Shown here: piece after piece, positions 1 to 5,074 of the stretch
How the letters are laid out: the number at the start of each line of letters is the position of its first letter
Numbering within the stretch: position 1 is the stretch's first letter
DNA from: Rhodoferax sp. UBA4127
GTDB taxonomy: Bacteria > Pseudomonadota > Gammaproteobacteria > Burkholderiales > Burkholderiaceae_C
NCBI GenBank assembly: GCA_002381045.1
Contig: DFWT01000182.1
Span: forward strand, 1,260-6,333
Length of the DNA: 5,074 nt
Direction of reading: 5' to 3'
Program-made: the position numbers and the translations under genes
Notes under the pieces: generated by a model
What the model was told of the DNA's origin: nothing
The model's input: the letters and a program-made list of their open reading frames with translations, nothing else
Databases searched by the model: none

Positions 1-1013
1 TGTTGCACCTTGACTTGGTTCATGCCCACCACACTGATTGGAACGGTCTCACTTTTGAAATTGCCACCACTCATGGCCTGAAGGGCAGGGTTTGCGATTT
101 GGATCCCTTTTGCGGCTGGCCACTCGTTGTTGCCATCCGCAAAATGACTTTGCGCCGTAGGGCTGGCCAAGTACTCCAAGAACTTGATGGCGTTGGCTTG
201 GTGGGGCGCATTTTTCGCGACTGCGCCACCCGCGATGTTGACGTGTGTTCCCCAACTGGACTGGTTCGGAAACACGACACCCACCTTGTCAACCACCGCC
301 TTGTCTTCGGCTTTGTCAGACCGCAACAGTCGCGCCATGTAATAGGTATTGGTGAGTGCCACACCGCATTCCCCTGAAGCGACTGCTTTGATTTGATCGG
401 TATCACCGCCCTTGGGTGACCGAGCCATGTTCTGAACCAAACCGGCCAACCATTGCTGAGTTTGTTTTTCACCCAAGTGCTCCATCACCGCGCCAAACAA
501 AGACAGGTTGTACGGGTGCGATCCCGAGCGAACGCAGAACCGACCTTTGTTTGCAGGTGAGGCCAATGACTCGTAGGTATTGACGTCTTGCGATTTGACG
601 CTTGCCTTGTTGTACACAATCACACGGGCACGTGTGGAGAAGCCAAACCAAGTGATACCATTTGGCTCGGCCTTGGCACGAAACTGTTCCGGAATCGCTT
701 CGGTGAGCGCCTTAGATTGAATTGGTTGAAACAAGCCCTCGATCTGACCGCGCCACAATCTGGATGCATCTACCAGCAATATCACGTCGGCTGGGGAGGC
801 GCTGCCTTCGGCCTTCAGGCGGGCAATGATGCCAGCATCATCCGCATCGACCCGGTTGATCTTGATCCCGGTTTTTTGGGTGAAGCCGCTATAAAGTGCT
901 TCGTCCGTTGGGTAATGACGAGCGGAGTAGATATTGAGTTCGGTGCTTTGCGCGTAGGCTAAAGGGTATGACAGGCAGCAAAGGGCGGCAAATGTCAGGA
1001 ATTTAGTGTTCAC
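1..1013 (-). CDS. futA: FutA/FbpA-type Fe(3+) ABC transporter substrate-binding protein (3' end beyond window)
   Basis: This is a periplasmic ferric-iron binding protein that hands Fe3+ to an ABC permease (FutABC/FbpABC type). I translated 337 uninterrupted codons; relatives are about 340-350 residues, so only a short C-terminal tail is missing. Residues 1-21 form a Sec signal peptide (Lys4, hydrophobic core, AYA before a predicted cleavage at Gln22). The mature start LNIYSARHYPTDE, SPADVILLVDASRLWR (73-88) and TNTYYMARLL (221-230) closely follow FutA-class proteins. His33/Tyr34, Tyr168 and the pair Tyr224-Tyr225 sit where family members bind iron. The start is GTG at 1011-1013, because an AAGGA ribosome site (plus-strand 1021-1025) lies 7 nt upstream and the signal peptide begins there; no in-frame ATG gives a complete protein. 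A Fur box lies about 40 bp upstream. The permease and ATPase genes would be expected beyond the left edge, which cannot be seen. The family call is firm; the symbol is a family-level choice. Confidence 0.93.
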   Translation of the reverse strand, partial: MNTKFLTFAALCCLSYPLAYAQSTELNIYSARHYPTDEALYSGFTQKTGIKINRVDADDAGIIARLKAEGSASPADVILLVDASRLWRGQIEGLFQPIQSKALTEAIPEQFRAKAEPNGITWFGFSTRARVIVYNKASVKSQDVNTYESLASPANKGRFCVRSGSHPYNLSLFGAVMEHLGEKQTQQWLAGLVQNMARSPKGGDTDQIKAVASGECGVALTNTYYMARLLRSDKAEDKAVVDKVGVVFPNQSSWGTHVNIAGGAVAKNAPHQANAIKFLEYLASPTAQSHFADGNNEWPAAKGIQIANPALQAMSGGNFKSETVPISVVGMNQVKVQ

Positions 1014-1045
1014 TTGGCAATCCTTGAGTGAATGGGAATGCCTGA

Positions 1046-1077
1046 ATTCTATCTCAAATGAGAATGATTCCTATTTG
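1046..1077 (-). promoter_or_regulatory. Fur box over the promoter of the iron-binding protein gene
   Basis: Positions 1055-1077 form a 23-bp dyad, CAAAT..GAAT.ATTC..ATTTG, symmetric except for two positions in each arm. The core TGAGAATGATTCCTA matches the Fur 7-1-7 pattern (TGATAAT-N-ATTATCA) at 10 or more of 14 informative positions. A -10-like TAGAAT on the minus strand (plus-strand ATTCTA, 1046-1051) lies just downstream, so the dyad covers the spacer and -35 area. Fur with Fe2+ bound would therefore block transcription. I see no good -35 hexamer. Site recognition is from sequence; regulation is inferred from the Fur family and the iron-uptake target. Confidence 0.8.
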
Positions 1078-1113
1078 ATGTGTTTTCCTGACTATCTGGC
1101 CGATAAAAGCTCG

Positions 1114-1145
1114 AAAAAAAAGGGCCGGTCTTACGACCAGCCCTT
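1114..1145 (-). terminator. Intrinsic terminator, minus strand
   Basis: A hairpin at 1120-1145 has a 6-bp outer stem (AAGGGC with GCCCTT), one C/A mismatch, a 4-bp inner stem (GGTC with GACC) and a 4-nt loop. On the minus strand it is followed by eight U residues (plus-strand A run, 1114-1121). There is no T run on the plus-strand side, so it works for minus-strand transcripts only. It ends the phasin transcript, or a small RNA between the phasin and this point, and insulates the downstream Fur-controlled gene. Confidence 0.88.
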
Positions 1146-1216
1146 AAAGGATCCCTGAACCTGAGGTTACGAAAGGACCCGAGGAGACAACTTGTAGAAA
1201 CCAACGGTTTCAAAAA
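1114..1216 (-). ncRNA. Candidate small RNA or phasin 3'-UTR-derived RNA
   Basis: The phasin stop codon is about 170 nt before the terminator, which is long for a simple 3' UTR. The last ~100 nt is rich in hairpins. Reading the minus strand there is GAAACC-GTT-GGTTTC (plus 1197-1211), then a probably single-stranded pyrimidine-rich stretch TTGTCTCCTC (1181-1190) continuing into GGGTCCTTTC. Next come a small hairpin AACC-TCA-GGTT (1158-1168) and the terminator. An extended -10-like TGT-TATAGC (plus-strand GCTATA, 1223-1228) would start a transcript near 1216, giving roughly 103 nt. The CUCC stretch resembles anti-Shine-Dalgarno seeds of trans-acting small RNAs. No open reading frame of note is present. 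I recognise no named RNA family, so this is inference from structure; processing from the phasin mRNA is an equally good origin. Confidence 0.4.
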
Positions 1217-1229
1217 ACTTAAGCTATAA

Positions 1230-1266
1230 CAAGTATCCCAGGGTTTTCCCTTGATATGGATACTTG
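1230..1266. repeat. Nested inverted repeat between phasin and terminator
   Basis: A perfect 9-bp inverted repeat (CAAGTATCC at 1230-1238, GGATACTTG at 1258-1266) encloses a second dyad AGGG-TTTT-CCCT (1240-1251). As RNA this would be a stem with an internal loop topped by a 4-bp hairpin. As DNA it could be a protein-binding dyad just upstream of the -10-like element of the candidate small RNA. It has no U tract on either strand, so it is not a terminator. Its role is unknown. Confidence 0.6.
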
Positions 1267-1315
1267 CCGCAAATTTTTAAAACCCAAGTTGTGGCACTAA
1301 AGTGACAGTTAAGAA

Positions 1316-1858
1316 TTAGCGCTTTTTGCTAGCGGGCTTTGCGGCCACGGTCGTGGCATTGGACAAGCTGTTGAAATTGGACTCGGCCACTTCGGTTGCT
1401 TGTTTGACAGCTTTTTGCACTGACTCGAGTGCCGTGTTGGCAGCAGAGACAGCATTTTTCATCACAGCCACAGCGGCTTCAGAGCCAGCGGGTGCATTTT
1501 TGGCAGCGGAGTCAACCATGCCCATGAACTTTTGCTGAGCTTCAGCGGCCTGGCTCTCAAGTGCCTTGGTGAACTCGCTGGACGTGCCACTGGCGATTTC
1601 ATATAGGTGACGGCTGTAGGCAGCAGTTTTCTCAGCCAAGGGCTGCAGAATGCTCGATTGCAGGGCCAACAGTTCTTGCGCGTCTTTGACACTCAACATG
1701 GCTTTGGCATGGTCGCCAGACTCGGCGAGGGCAGCCTTGGAGGCGCTCAAATTGAGTTCAACGATTTTCTCAACGCCTTCAAAGGCTTTAGATGTCAGGC
1801 CCAACAGGGTCTCGACGTTGGCTTTTTGGGAGGCAATAACTTGTTCGACGGTCATCAT
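1316..1858 (-). CDS. Phasin family protein (PHB granule-associated)
   Basis: This 180-residue phasin of the TIGR01841/Phasin_2 type coats polyhydroxybutyrate granules in the cytoplasm and controls their number and size. It starts MMTVEQVIASQKANVETLLGL, typical of the family. The rest is a nearly continuous amphipathic helix with many Ala, Gln, Glu, Lys and Ser and no Cys or Trp; family motifs include KDAQELLALQ (58-67) and YSRHLYEIAS (81-90). The tail is Ala/Lys-rich and ends KPASKKR, a basic end of the kind that can contact the granule surface or nucleic acid. GGAG lies 7 nt before the first ATG; the second, directly adjacent ATG could also be used. The length is normal for the family. Its own promoter and three palindromes lie upstream, shared with the divergent deacetylase gene, and PhaR-type control is likely by analogy with other phasins. 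The terminator is at 1114-1145. It cannot be told from sequence which phasin paralog this is. Confidence 0.93.
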   Translation of the reverse strand: MMTVEQVIASQKANVETLLGLTSKAFEGVEKIVELNLSASKAALAESGDHAKAMLSVKDAQELLALQSSILQPLAEKTAAYSRHLYEIASGTSSEFTKALESQAAEAQQKFMGMVDSAAKNAPAGSEAAVAVMKNAVSAANTALESVQKAVKQATEVAESNFNSLSNATTVAAKPASKKR

Positions 1859-1923
1859 AGTAAAACTCCAATAGGATGATTGAAAGGGTATCTGCGCCGT
1901 ACCTGGGACTCACTCAGTCTATG

Positions 1924-1952
1924 TTGCAGTGCAGCATGAGACGAATTATAGA
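1924..1952 (+). promoter_or_regulatory. Possible promoter of the deacetylase-family gene
   Basis: On the plus strand TTGCAG (1924-1929) and TATAGA (1947-1952) are 17 bp apart. Transcription would begin near 1959, about 60 nt before the ATG at 2019. The -10 overlaps the phasin TATAAT on the opposite strand, so the two promoters face each other through the same AT-rich core. The -35 match is weak, so this is a candidate only. Confidence 0.35.
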
Positions 1953-1972
1953 GAGAACCTGGTTGCATGCAA
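1945..1972 (-). promoter_or_regulatory. Sigma70-like promoter of the phasin gene
   Basis: On the minus strand TTGCAT (plus-strand 1967-1972) and a perfect TATAAT (plus-strand 1945-1950) are separated by 16 bp. Transcription would start near 1938 and leave a leader of about 80 nt before the phasin ATG. The -35 hexamer lies inside the middle palindrome (1963-1972). The left palindrome (1921-1937) covers roughly +1 to +17, and the right one lies upstream at about -42 to -58. Regulator binding at the first two sites should therefore repress. Confidence 0.7.
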
Positions 1973-2018
1973 GACCTTTTTGTTGCAATGCAACAATTTA
2001 GAGGATTTTTTCTAGAAA

Positions 2019-2972
2019 ATGCAAAAGTCACTGGCGCGACACAATGCGGCGATGGATGCGTATTACTCGGATCAGTTTGTATTACCTCTGCCAGAAGGAC
2101 ATCGCTTTCCGATGGCGAAATACGCGATGCTTCGCGAAGCAATCTCCACGAATTTGCCAGCGGTTTCTTTGCGCGAGGCACCTGCTGCGAGTGATCTCGA
2201 ACTGGCAATGGTGCATACGCCTGCCTACATTTCTGCCCTGTGCGACGGCACCATTGAAGCGTCTGCGATGCGAGAGATCGGTTTCCCATGGAGCACGCTG
2301 ATGGTTGAGCGAGCCCGGCGTTCAGTCGGTGCCACAGTGGCGGCGGTCCAAGTGGCCATGCAAACAGGTCTGGCTGCCAACTTGGCGGGTGGCACGCACC
2401 ATGCCTATGCCAGCAGAGGAGGTGGCTTTTGTGTGTTCAACGACATTGCCGTTGCGGCGCGCGTGGCGCAGGCGCAATGGGCACAAAGAAGCTCAAATCC
2501 ATTGAAGGTGGCCGTGCTCGACCTGGATGTGCATCAGGGCAACGGCACTGCACACATTTTTCAAAGTGATCCGTCGGTGTTCACCTTGTCTCTGCATGGC
2601 GAAAAGAACTTTCCGTTTCGCAAAGAGGCCAGCGACTTGGATGTAGGGTTGCCCGATGGGTGCCAAGACAGTGTTTATCTGGATGCACTCGACCAGGCCT
2701 TGTTGCAGCTAGAGCATCGATTTGAGCCTGATGTGGTGATCTATCTGGCCGGCGCAGACCCCTATGTGGGTGACCGTTTGGGTCGCCTGAGTTTGTCTGT
2801 GGTCGGTTTGCATGAACGAGACCGTCGCGTTTTTGAGTGGTGTGACGCCAAAGTCCTGCCTGTTGCGTTTGTCATGGGAGGAGGCTATTGCAGCCGCATT
2901 GAAGAAACGGTGCAGATACAACTCAACACCTATCGGGCTGCGTACCAAGTCTGGGCGAAACAACGGCGCTGA
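2019..2972 (+). CDS. Histone deacetylase family protein (zinc-dependent deacetylase/amidohydrolase)
   Basis: This is an arginase/deacetylase-fold enzyme of the HDAC/AcuC/acetylpolyamine amidohydrolase superfamily, which removes acyl groups from lysine side chains or small amides. All catalytic elements are present (numbering from 2019): the His pair in GGTHHAYASRGGGFCVFND (H127, H128), LDLDVHQGNG with zinc ligands D170 and H172, the third ligand D247 in LAGADPYVGDRLG, and the transition-state Tyr290 in GGGY. It is cytoplasmic, with no signal peptide or membrane segment. Its 317 residues are normal for the bacterial family. AGAGGA lies 13 nt before the ATG at 2019, a loose spacing. The ATG at 2052 (MDAYYSDQFVLPLPEGHRF) fits the usual family N terminus better but has no clear ribosome site, so the true protein may be 306 residues. 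The gene is divergent from the phasin and shares its palindromes; lutA follows after 132 bp. The substrate is unknown. An AcuC-like role on acetyl-CoA synthetase is possible but not shown. Confidence 0.92.
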   Translation: MQKSLARHNAAMDAYYSDQFVLPLPEGHRFPMAKYAMLREAISTNLPAVSLREAPAASDLELAMVHTPAYISALCDGTIEASAMREIGFPWSTLMVERARRSVGATVAAVQVAMQTGLAANLAGGTHHAYASRGGGFCVFNDIAVAARVAQAQWAQRSSNPLKVAVLDLDVHQGNGTAHIFQSDPSVFTLSLHGEKNFPFRKEASDLDVGLPDGCQDSVYLDALDQALLQLEHRFEPDVVIYLAGADPYVGDRLGRLSLSVVGLHERDRRVFEWCDAKVLPVAFVMGGGYCSRIEETVQIQLNTYRAAYQVWAKQRR

Positions 2973-3003
2973 TTTCCCAGTGCCTTAACAATGATGTCAG
3001 AGC

Positions 3004-3073
3004 GTGAAAAAAATCACATGGTGCGCAGCTGAATTTCACCTTGAGTGAATGCCAGACTGTTTGACAATGTCAA
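3004..3073 (+). promoter_or_regulatory. Candidate lut operon control region: CRP-like site, promoter and dyad operator
   Basis: Three elements lie in the gap before lutA. GTGA-N6-TCACA (3004-3018, N6 all A) has the half-sites and spacing of a CRP/FNR-superfamily site. TTGAGT (3041-3046) and GACAAT (3063-3068), 16 bp apart, form a possible sigma70 promoter starting near 3075. A perfect 13-bp dyad TTGACA-A-TGTCAA (3061-3073) covers that -10 and could bind a repressor, for example a GntR/FCD-type lactate regulator. The CRP-like centre would then be about 65 bp upstream of the start, near a class I activator position. I see no terminator in this gap, so read-through from the deacetylase gene is also possible. 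Confidence 0.35.
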
Positions 3074-3104
3074 CGTCAGCAAAAAAGATGTATGGAGACA
3101 AGCT

Positions 3105-3908
3105 ATGAGCGAAAGCATTGCAGGGGGACGGACCTACCCGCCTAAACCGTCTGATGTGTATTTGTTTGCCACTTGCCTGGTGGATCAATTTGCACCCCAG
3201 GTGGGAGTCGACACGGTAACCCTGTTGGAGCGAGAAGGCATTCGTGTGCATTACCCTGAACAACAAACCTGCTGCGGTCAGCCCGCGCACAGCAGTGGTT
3301 ATCCGGGTGAGGCAAGATCCGTGGCGCTGGCACAGTTGAACTTGTTTTCAGAGCCCTGGCCTGTGATCGTGCCGTCTGGCTCTTGTGGTGGAATGATGCG
3401 AACCCACTATCCGGATCTTTTTGCAGATGACCCGGATTTGCACGTCAAGGCACTTGCGTTGGCAGATCGCATTTTTGAGTTGAGCGAATTTTTGGTTCAC
3501 GTGGTGAATTTCGACCATGCAGATACTGGTGAGCCATGCACCATTGCTCTGCATACCTCATGCCATGCGCGTCGGCAAATGGGTGTACATGACACCAGTT
3601 TGGCCTTGATCGAAAGCATGGACAAGGTGAAATTGACGTTGCATGCCCGGGTCGAGGAATGCTGCGGGTTTGGCGGCACCTTTGCTTTGTTGTATCCCGA
3701 CATTTCAGAGGCCATCGTGACTGACAAAGTGGCTAGCCTCAAGGCCACGCCGGCGCAATGTGTGGTCAGCGCAGATTGTGGCTGCCTGCTTAACATCACT
3801 GGCCGAGCTGCCAAGTTGGACGAATTGGCGGGTTGCGCCACACCGAGCTTGCCAGGCGAGCACTTGGCCAGCTTTTTGCTGCGCCGTACCTCAGGGAGCC
3901 CGTCATGA
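3105..3908 (+). CDS. lutA: LutA/LldE-type lactate utilization (Fe-S)-binding protein, CCG domain
   Basis: LutA is one subunit of the cytoplasmic LutABC complex that oxidises L-lactate to pyruvate through iron-sulfur centres. The 267-residue product carries two CCG-type cysteine-rich domains. The first has C24, CCGQP (C56-C57) and C94 in SGSCGG; the second has C153 in TSCHARR, CCGFGG (C186-C187) and C225/C227 in SADCGC. LldE/LutA proteins are usually about 240 residues, and the extra length is at the N terminus and a Ser/Gly tail. I chose the ATG at 3105 because GGAG at 3094-3097 lies 7 nt upstream and the family sequence SDVYLFATCLVDQF begins soon after. A GTG at 3045 would add 20 residues with no family likeness and a poor ribosome site. 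Its last codons overlap lutC by 4 nt (ATGA), which implies translational coupling. The order lutA-lutC-lutB differs from the lutABC/lldEFG order of Bacillus and Enterobacteria. No lactate permease or regulator is visible. Confidence 0.93.
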   Translation: MSESIAGGRTYPPKPSDVYLFATCLVDQFAPQVGVDTVTLLEREGIRVHYPEQQTCCGQPAHSSGYPGEARSVALAQLNLFSEPWPVIVPSGSCGGMMRTHYPDLFADDPDLHVKALALADRIFELSEFLVHVVNFDHADTGEPCTIALHTSCHARRQMGVHDTSLALIESMDKVKLTLHARVEECCGFGGTFALLYPDISEAIVTDKVASLKATPAQCVVSADCGCLLNITGRAAKLDELAGCATPSLPGEHLASFLLRRTSGSPS

Positions 3909-4579
3909 GTGCTCGGGATAATATTTTGAGACGCCTAAGCAGCGTCAATGTGGGCGCGTTGCCAAAGTTGCCAGATGAGGCGAAGTGGTTTGTGACGCAT
4001 CGGCGGACAGAGGACAACGCCCAACGGGTGGTTCGTTTGCGCGCGGCGCTTGAAGCCGCTCATGCCGAGCTGTATGACGTGACGGAAGCGGATTGGGTGA
4101 GCGTTCTTTTGGGCGTTGTTGCGAAAAAAGGAATTCGGCAATTGCTGATTGGTAAGGATACCTTGCATGGCATCGAGGTCACTGCGAAAGCCCCTGATAG
4201 TCTGGAACTTGTCAACTACGAGCAACCTATTGATACATGGCGTGACTTGTTGTTTGATGGCATTGACGCTGGATTGACGGTGGCTAAGGGAGCGATTGCG
4301 GAAACAGGCAGCCTGATTCTGTGGCCCACACCAGCAGAGCCGCGCTTGATGTCGCTGGTGCCGGGAATTCATTTTGTGCTGCTGGACGTGCATACCATTT
4401 ATGCCGATTTGCATGATGCCATGGTCTCGCAAGCTTGGTCAACCAGGATGCCGACCAATGCCCTTTTGGTTTGTGGGCCGTCCAAAACCGCGGATATCCA
4501 GCAGACCCTGGCGTATGGCGCACATGGACCCAAAGAGCTGGTGGTGTTGATGCGCCGCTCATCGGGGAGCTTGACATGA
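3905..4579 (+). CDS. lutC: LutC/LldG-type lactate utilization protein, LUD domain
   Basis: LutC is the small LUD-domain subunit (DUF162, YkgG type) of the L-lactate oxidation complex; it has no Fe-S cysteines and its exact role is not settled. The 224-residue product starts MSARDNILRRL, as family members do. The LUD core shows AETGSLILWPTPAEPRLMS (132-150), PGIHFVLLD (153-161) and the C-terminal signature GPSKTADIQQTLAYGAHGPKE (191-211). The length is typical. The start at 3905 overlaps the lutA stop (ATGA) and has AGGGAG (3893-3898) 6 nt upstream. An upstream in-frame ATG at 3833 lies inside lutA and adds residues unlike the family. The gene ends in another ATGA overlap with lutB, so all three subunits are probably made from one message in matched amounts. 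Confidence 0.94.
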   Translation: MSARDNILRRLSSVNVGALPKLPDEAKWFVTHRRTEDNAQRVVRLRAALEAAHAELYDVTEADWVSVLLGVVAKKGIRQLLIGKDTLHGIEVTAKAPDSLELVNYEQPIDTWRDLLFDGIDAGLTVAKGAIAETGSLILWPTPAEPRLMSLVPGIHFVLLDVHTIYADLHDAMVSQAWSTRMPTNALLVCGPSKTADIQQTLAYGAHGPKELVVLMRRSSGSLT

Positions 4580-5074
4580 GTAAGGTCATCGCCATTCAAC
4601 CAACCAAAGACTTCAAAGCCCGTAGCAAGGCGGTGCTGGATGATCCTGGTCAACGCAAGAATTTTCGCGGAGCGATGGACTTCTTGCAGGCCAAACGGCG
4701 CGCCCAGTTTGGTGACCAAGAGGAACTTCAAAGTCTGCGCGATTTGGGGGCTGCCATTCGCCGCTACAGCCTGGCGCATCTGCCGCGCCTGTTGCAGCAA
4801 CTAGAGGCCAAGCTCACTGCCAATGGTATTCAGGTTCATTGGGCCGAAAACGCCGATGAAGCCAATGCAATTGCACTGGCCATTGCACAGCGAGTGAAGG
4901 CCAAGCGAATCATCAAGGGTAAGTCGATGGTCAGCGAGGAAGTGGGCTTCAATCACGCTATGGAGGCAGCCGGTATTGAGGCCTTTGAGTCCGACATGGG
5001 CGAGTACATCGTGCAACTCGCAGGTGAAACGCCGTCACACATCATCATGCCCGCCATTCACAAGACCAAGCAGG
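4576..5074 (+). CDS. lutB: LutB/LldF-type lactate utilization iron-sulfur protein (N-terminal part)
   Basis: LutB is the large subunit of the LutABC complex, joining a LUD domain to a ferredoxin-like 4Fe-4S region. The first 166 codons are here and the frame runs open to the window edge; family members are about 460-480 residues, so the Fe-S cysteines are not visible. The visible part has the usual polar N terminus, then LUD motifs: KGKSMVSEE (114-122), GFNHAMEAAGIEAFESDMGEYIVQL (starting at 124) and PSHIIMPAIHKTK (153-165), all strongly LutB-like. The start ATG at 4576 overlaps the lutC stop by 4 nt and has GGGGAG (4564-4569) 6 nt upstream. It is the third gene of a coupled operon. Nothing suggests a defect. 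Confidence 0.94.
   Translation, partial: MSKVIAIQPTKDFKARSKAVLDDPGQRKNFRGAMDFLQAKRRAQFGDQEELQSLRDLGAAIRRYSLAHLPRLLQQLEAKLTANGIQVHWAENADEANAIALAIAQRVKAKRIIKGKSMVSEEVGFNHAMEAAGIEAFESDMGEYIVQLAGETPSHIIMPAIHKTKQ

Larger units (their letters stand above)
1921..1996. promoter_or_regulatory. Three TTGCA/TGCAA palindromes, probable operator cluster (PhaR-like)
   Basis: Three related dyads lie between the phasin and deacetylase genes. Site 1 is ATGTTGCAGTGCAGCAT (1921-1937, one mismatched pair). Site 2 is TTGCATGCAA (1963-1972, perfect but without a centre base). Site 3 is TTGTTGCAATGCAACAA (1980-1996, perfect 8+1+8). Centres are about 38.5 and 20.5 bp apart, the latter close to two helical turns. 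PhaR, the phasin repressor of PHB producers, is reported to bind TGC/GCA-rich sequences near phasin promoters. That makes it the best guess, but its gene is not in this window, so the regulator's identity is inferred. Confidence 0.6.

Noticed and set aside
588..962. 124-codon plus-strand open frame opposite the iron-binding protein gene
   Set aside because: It is fully antisense to a gene with strong FutA-type motifs, and its product looks like no known protein.
1320..1334. CGCT/AGCG inverted repeat near the phasin stop
   Set aside because: It is a short 4-bp match inside the coding tail (Ala-Ser-Lys-Lys-Arg codons) with no U tract, so it is not a terminator.
1607..1879. Plus-strand open frame antisense to the phasin
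   Set aside because: It mirrors the Ala-rich codon pattern of the phasin and has no independent support.
3061..3089. TTGACA as the -35 of a lutA promoter
   Set aside because: At 17-bp spacing the -10 would be AAAGAT, a poor match, and the start would fall on the lutA ribosome site; the hexamer is better explained as half of the TTGACA-A-TGTCAA dyad.
3045..3104. Upstream GTG start adding 20 residues to LutA
   Set aside because: It has no good ribosome site, the added residues do not resemble the family, and the ATG at 3105 has GGAG at ideal spacing.
3935..4432. 165-codon open frame on the minus strand inside lutC
   Set aside because: It is antisense to a clearly conserved lutC, its translation has no recognisable family features, and it lacks a ribosome site; it is a shadow frame.
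4866..4875. TGCAATTGCA palindrome similar to the phasin-region sites
   Set aside because: It lies inside lutB coding sequence, has two-base different centre spacing and sits in a codon run for Asn-Ala-Ile-Ala, so it is probably coding coincidence.

Overview
The window looks like chromosomal DNA of a betaproteobacterium, most likely Burkholderiales and probably Comamonadaceae or a close relative. The reasons are a TIGR01841-type polyhydroxybutyrate (PHB) phasin, the LutA-LutC-LutB gene order, a FutA-like iron-binding protein and the codon use. Species cannot be fixed from the sequence alone. I see no mobile element, tRNA, rRNA or CRISPR array.

Layout. Positions 1-1013 (minus) carry a nearly complete periplasmic ferric-iron binding protein with a GTG start; only its last residues are cut off. 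It is preceded by a near-perfect Fur box at 1055-1077. Between it and the phasin (1316-1858, minus) lie a strong minus-strand intrinsic terminator (1114-1145), a run of small hairpins that could be a ~100-nt small RNA, and a nested inverted repeat (1230-1266). The phasin and a divergently transcribed histone-deacetylase-family hydrolase (2019-2972, plus) share a control region. It holds three TTGCA/TGCAA palindromes (1921-1996) and overlapping, face-to-face sigma70-like promoters. After a 132-bp gap with a CRP-like site and a second dyad come three tightly coupled genes: lutA (3105-3908), lutC (3905-4579) and lutB (4576 to the window end). They encode the iron-sulfur L-lactate oxidation complex.

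How it may fit together. The phasin coats PHB granules, the lut genes feed lactate carbon and electrons into central metabolism, and the deacetylase homolog may act on acetylated proteins or small acetylated molecules. The palindrome cluster between phasin and deacetylase suggests both answer to the same regulator, with PhaR the leading candidate (inference). The iron-binding protein is a separate Fur-controlled unit, although LutA and LutB need iron-sulfur clusters. The most novel-looking parts are non-coding: the palindrome cluster, and the putative small RNA, whose anti-Shine-Dalgarno stretch matches the lutA ribosome binding site over eight bases.
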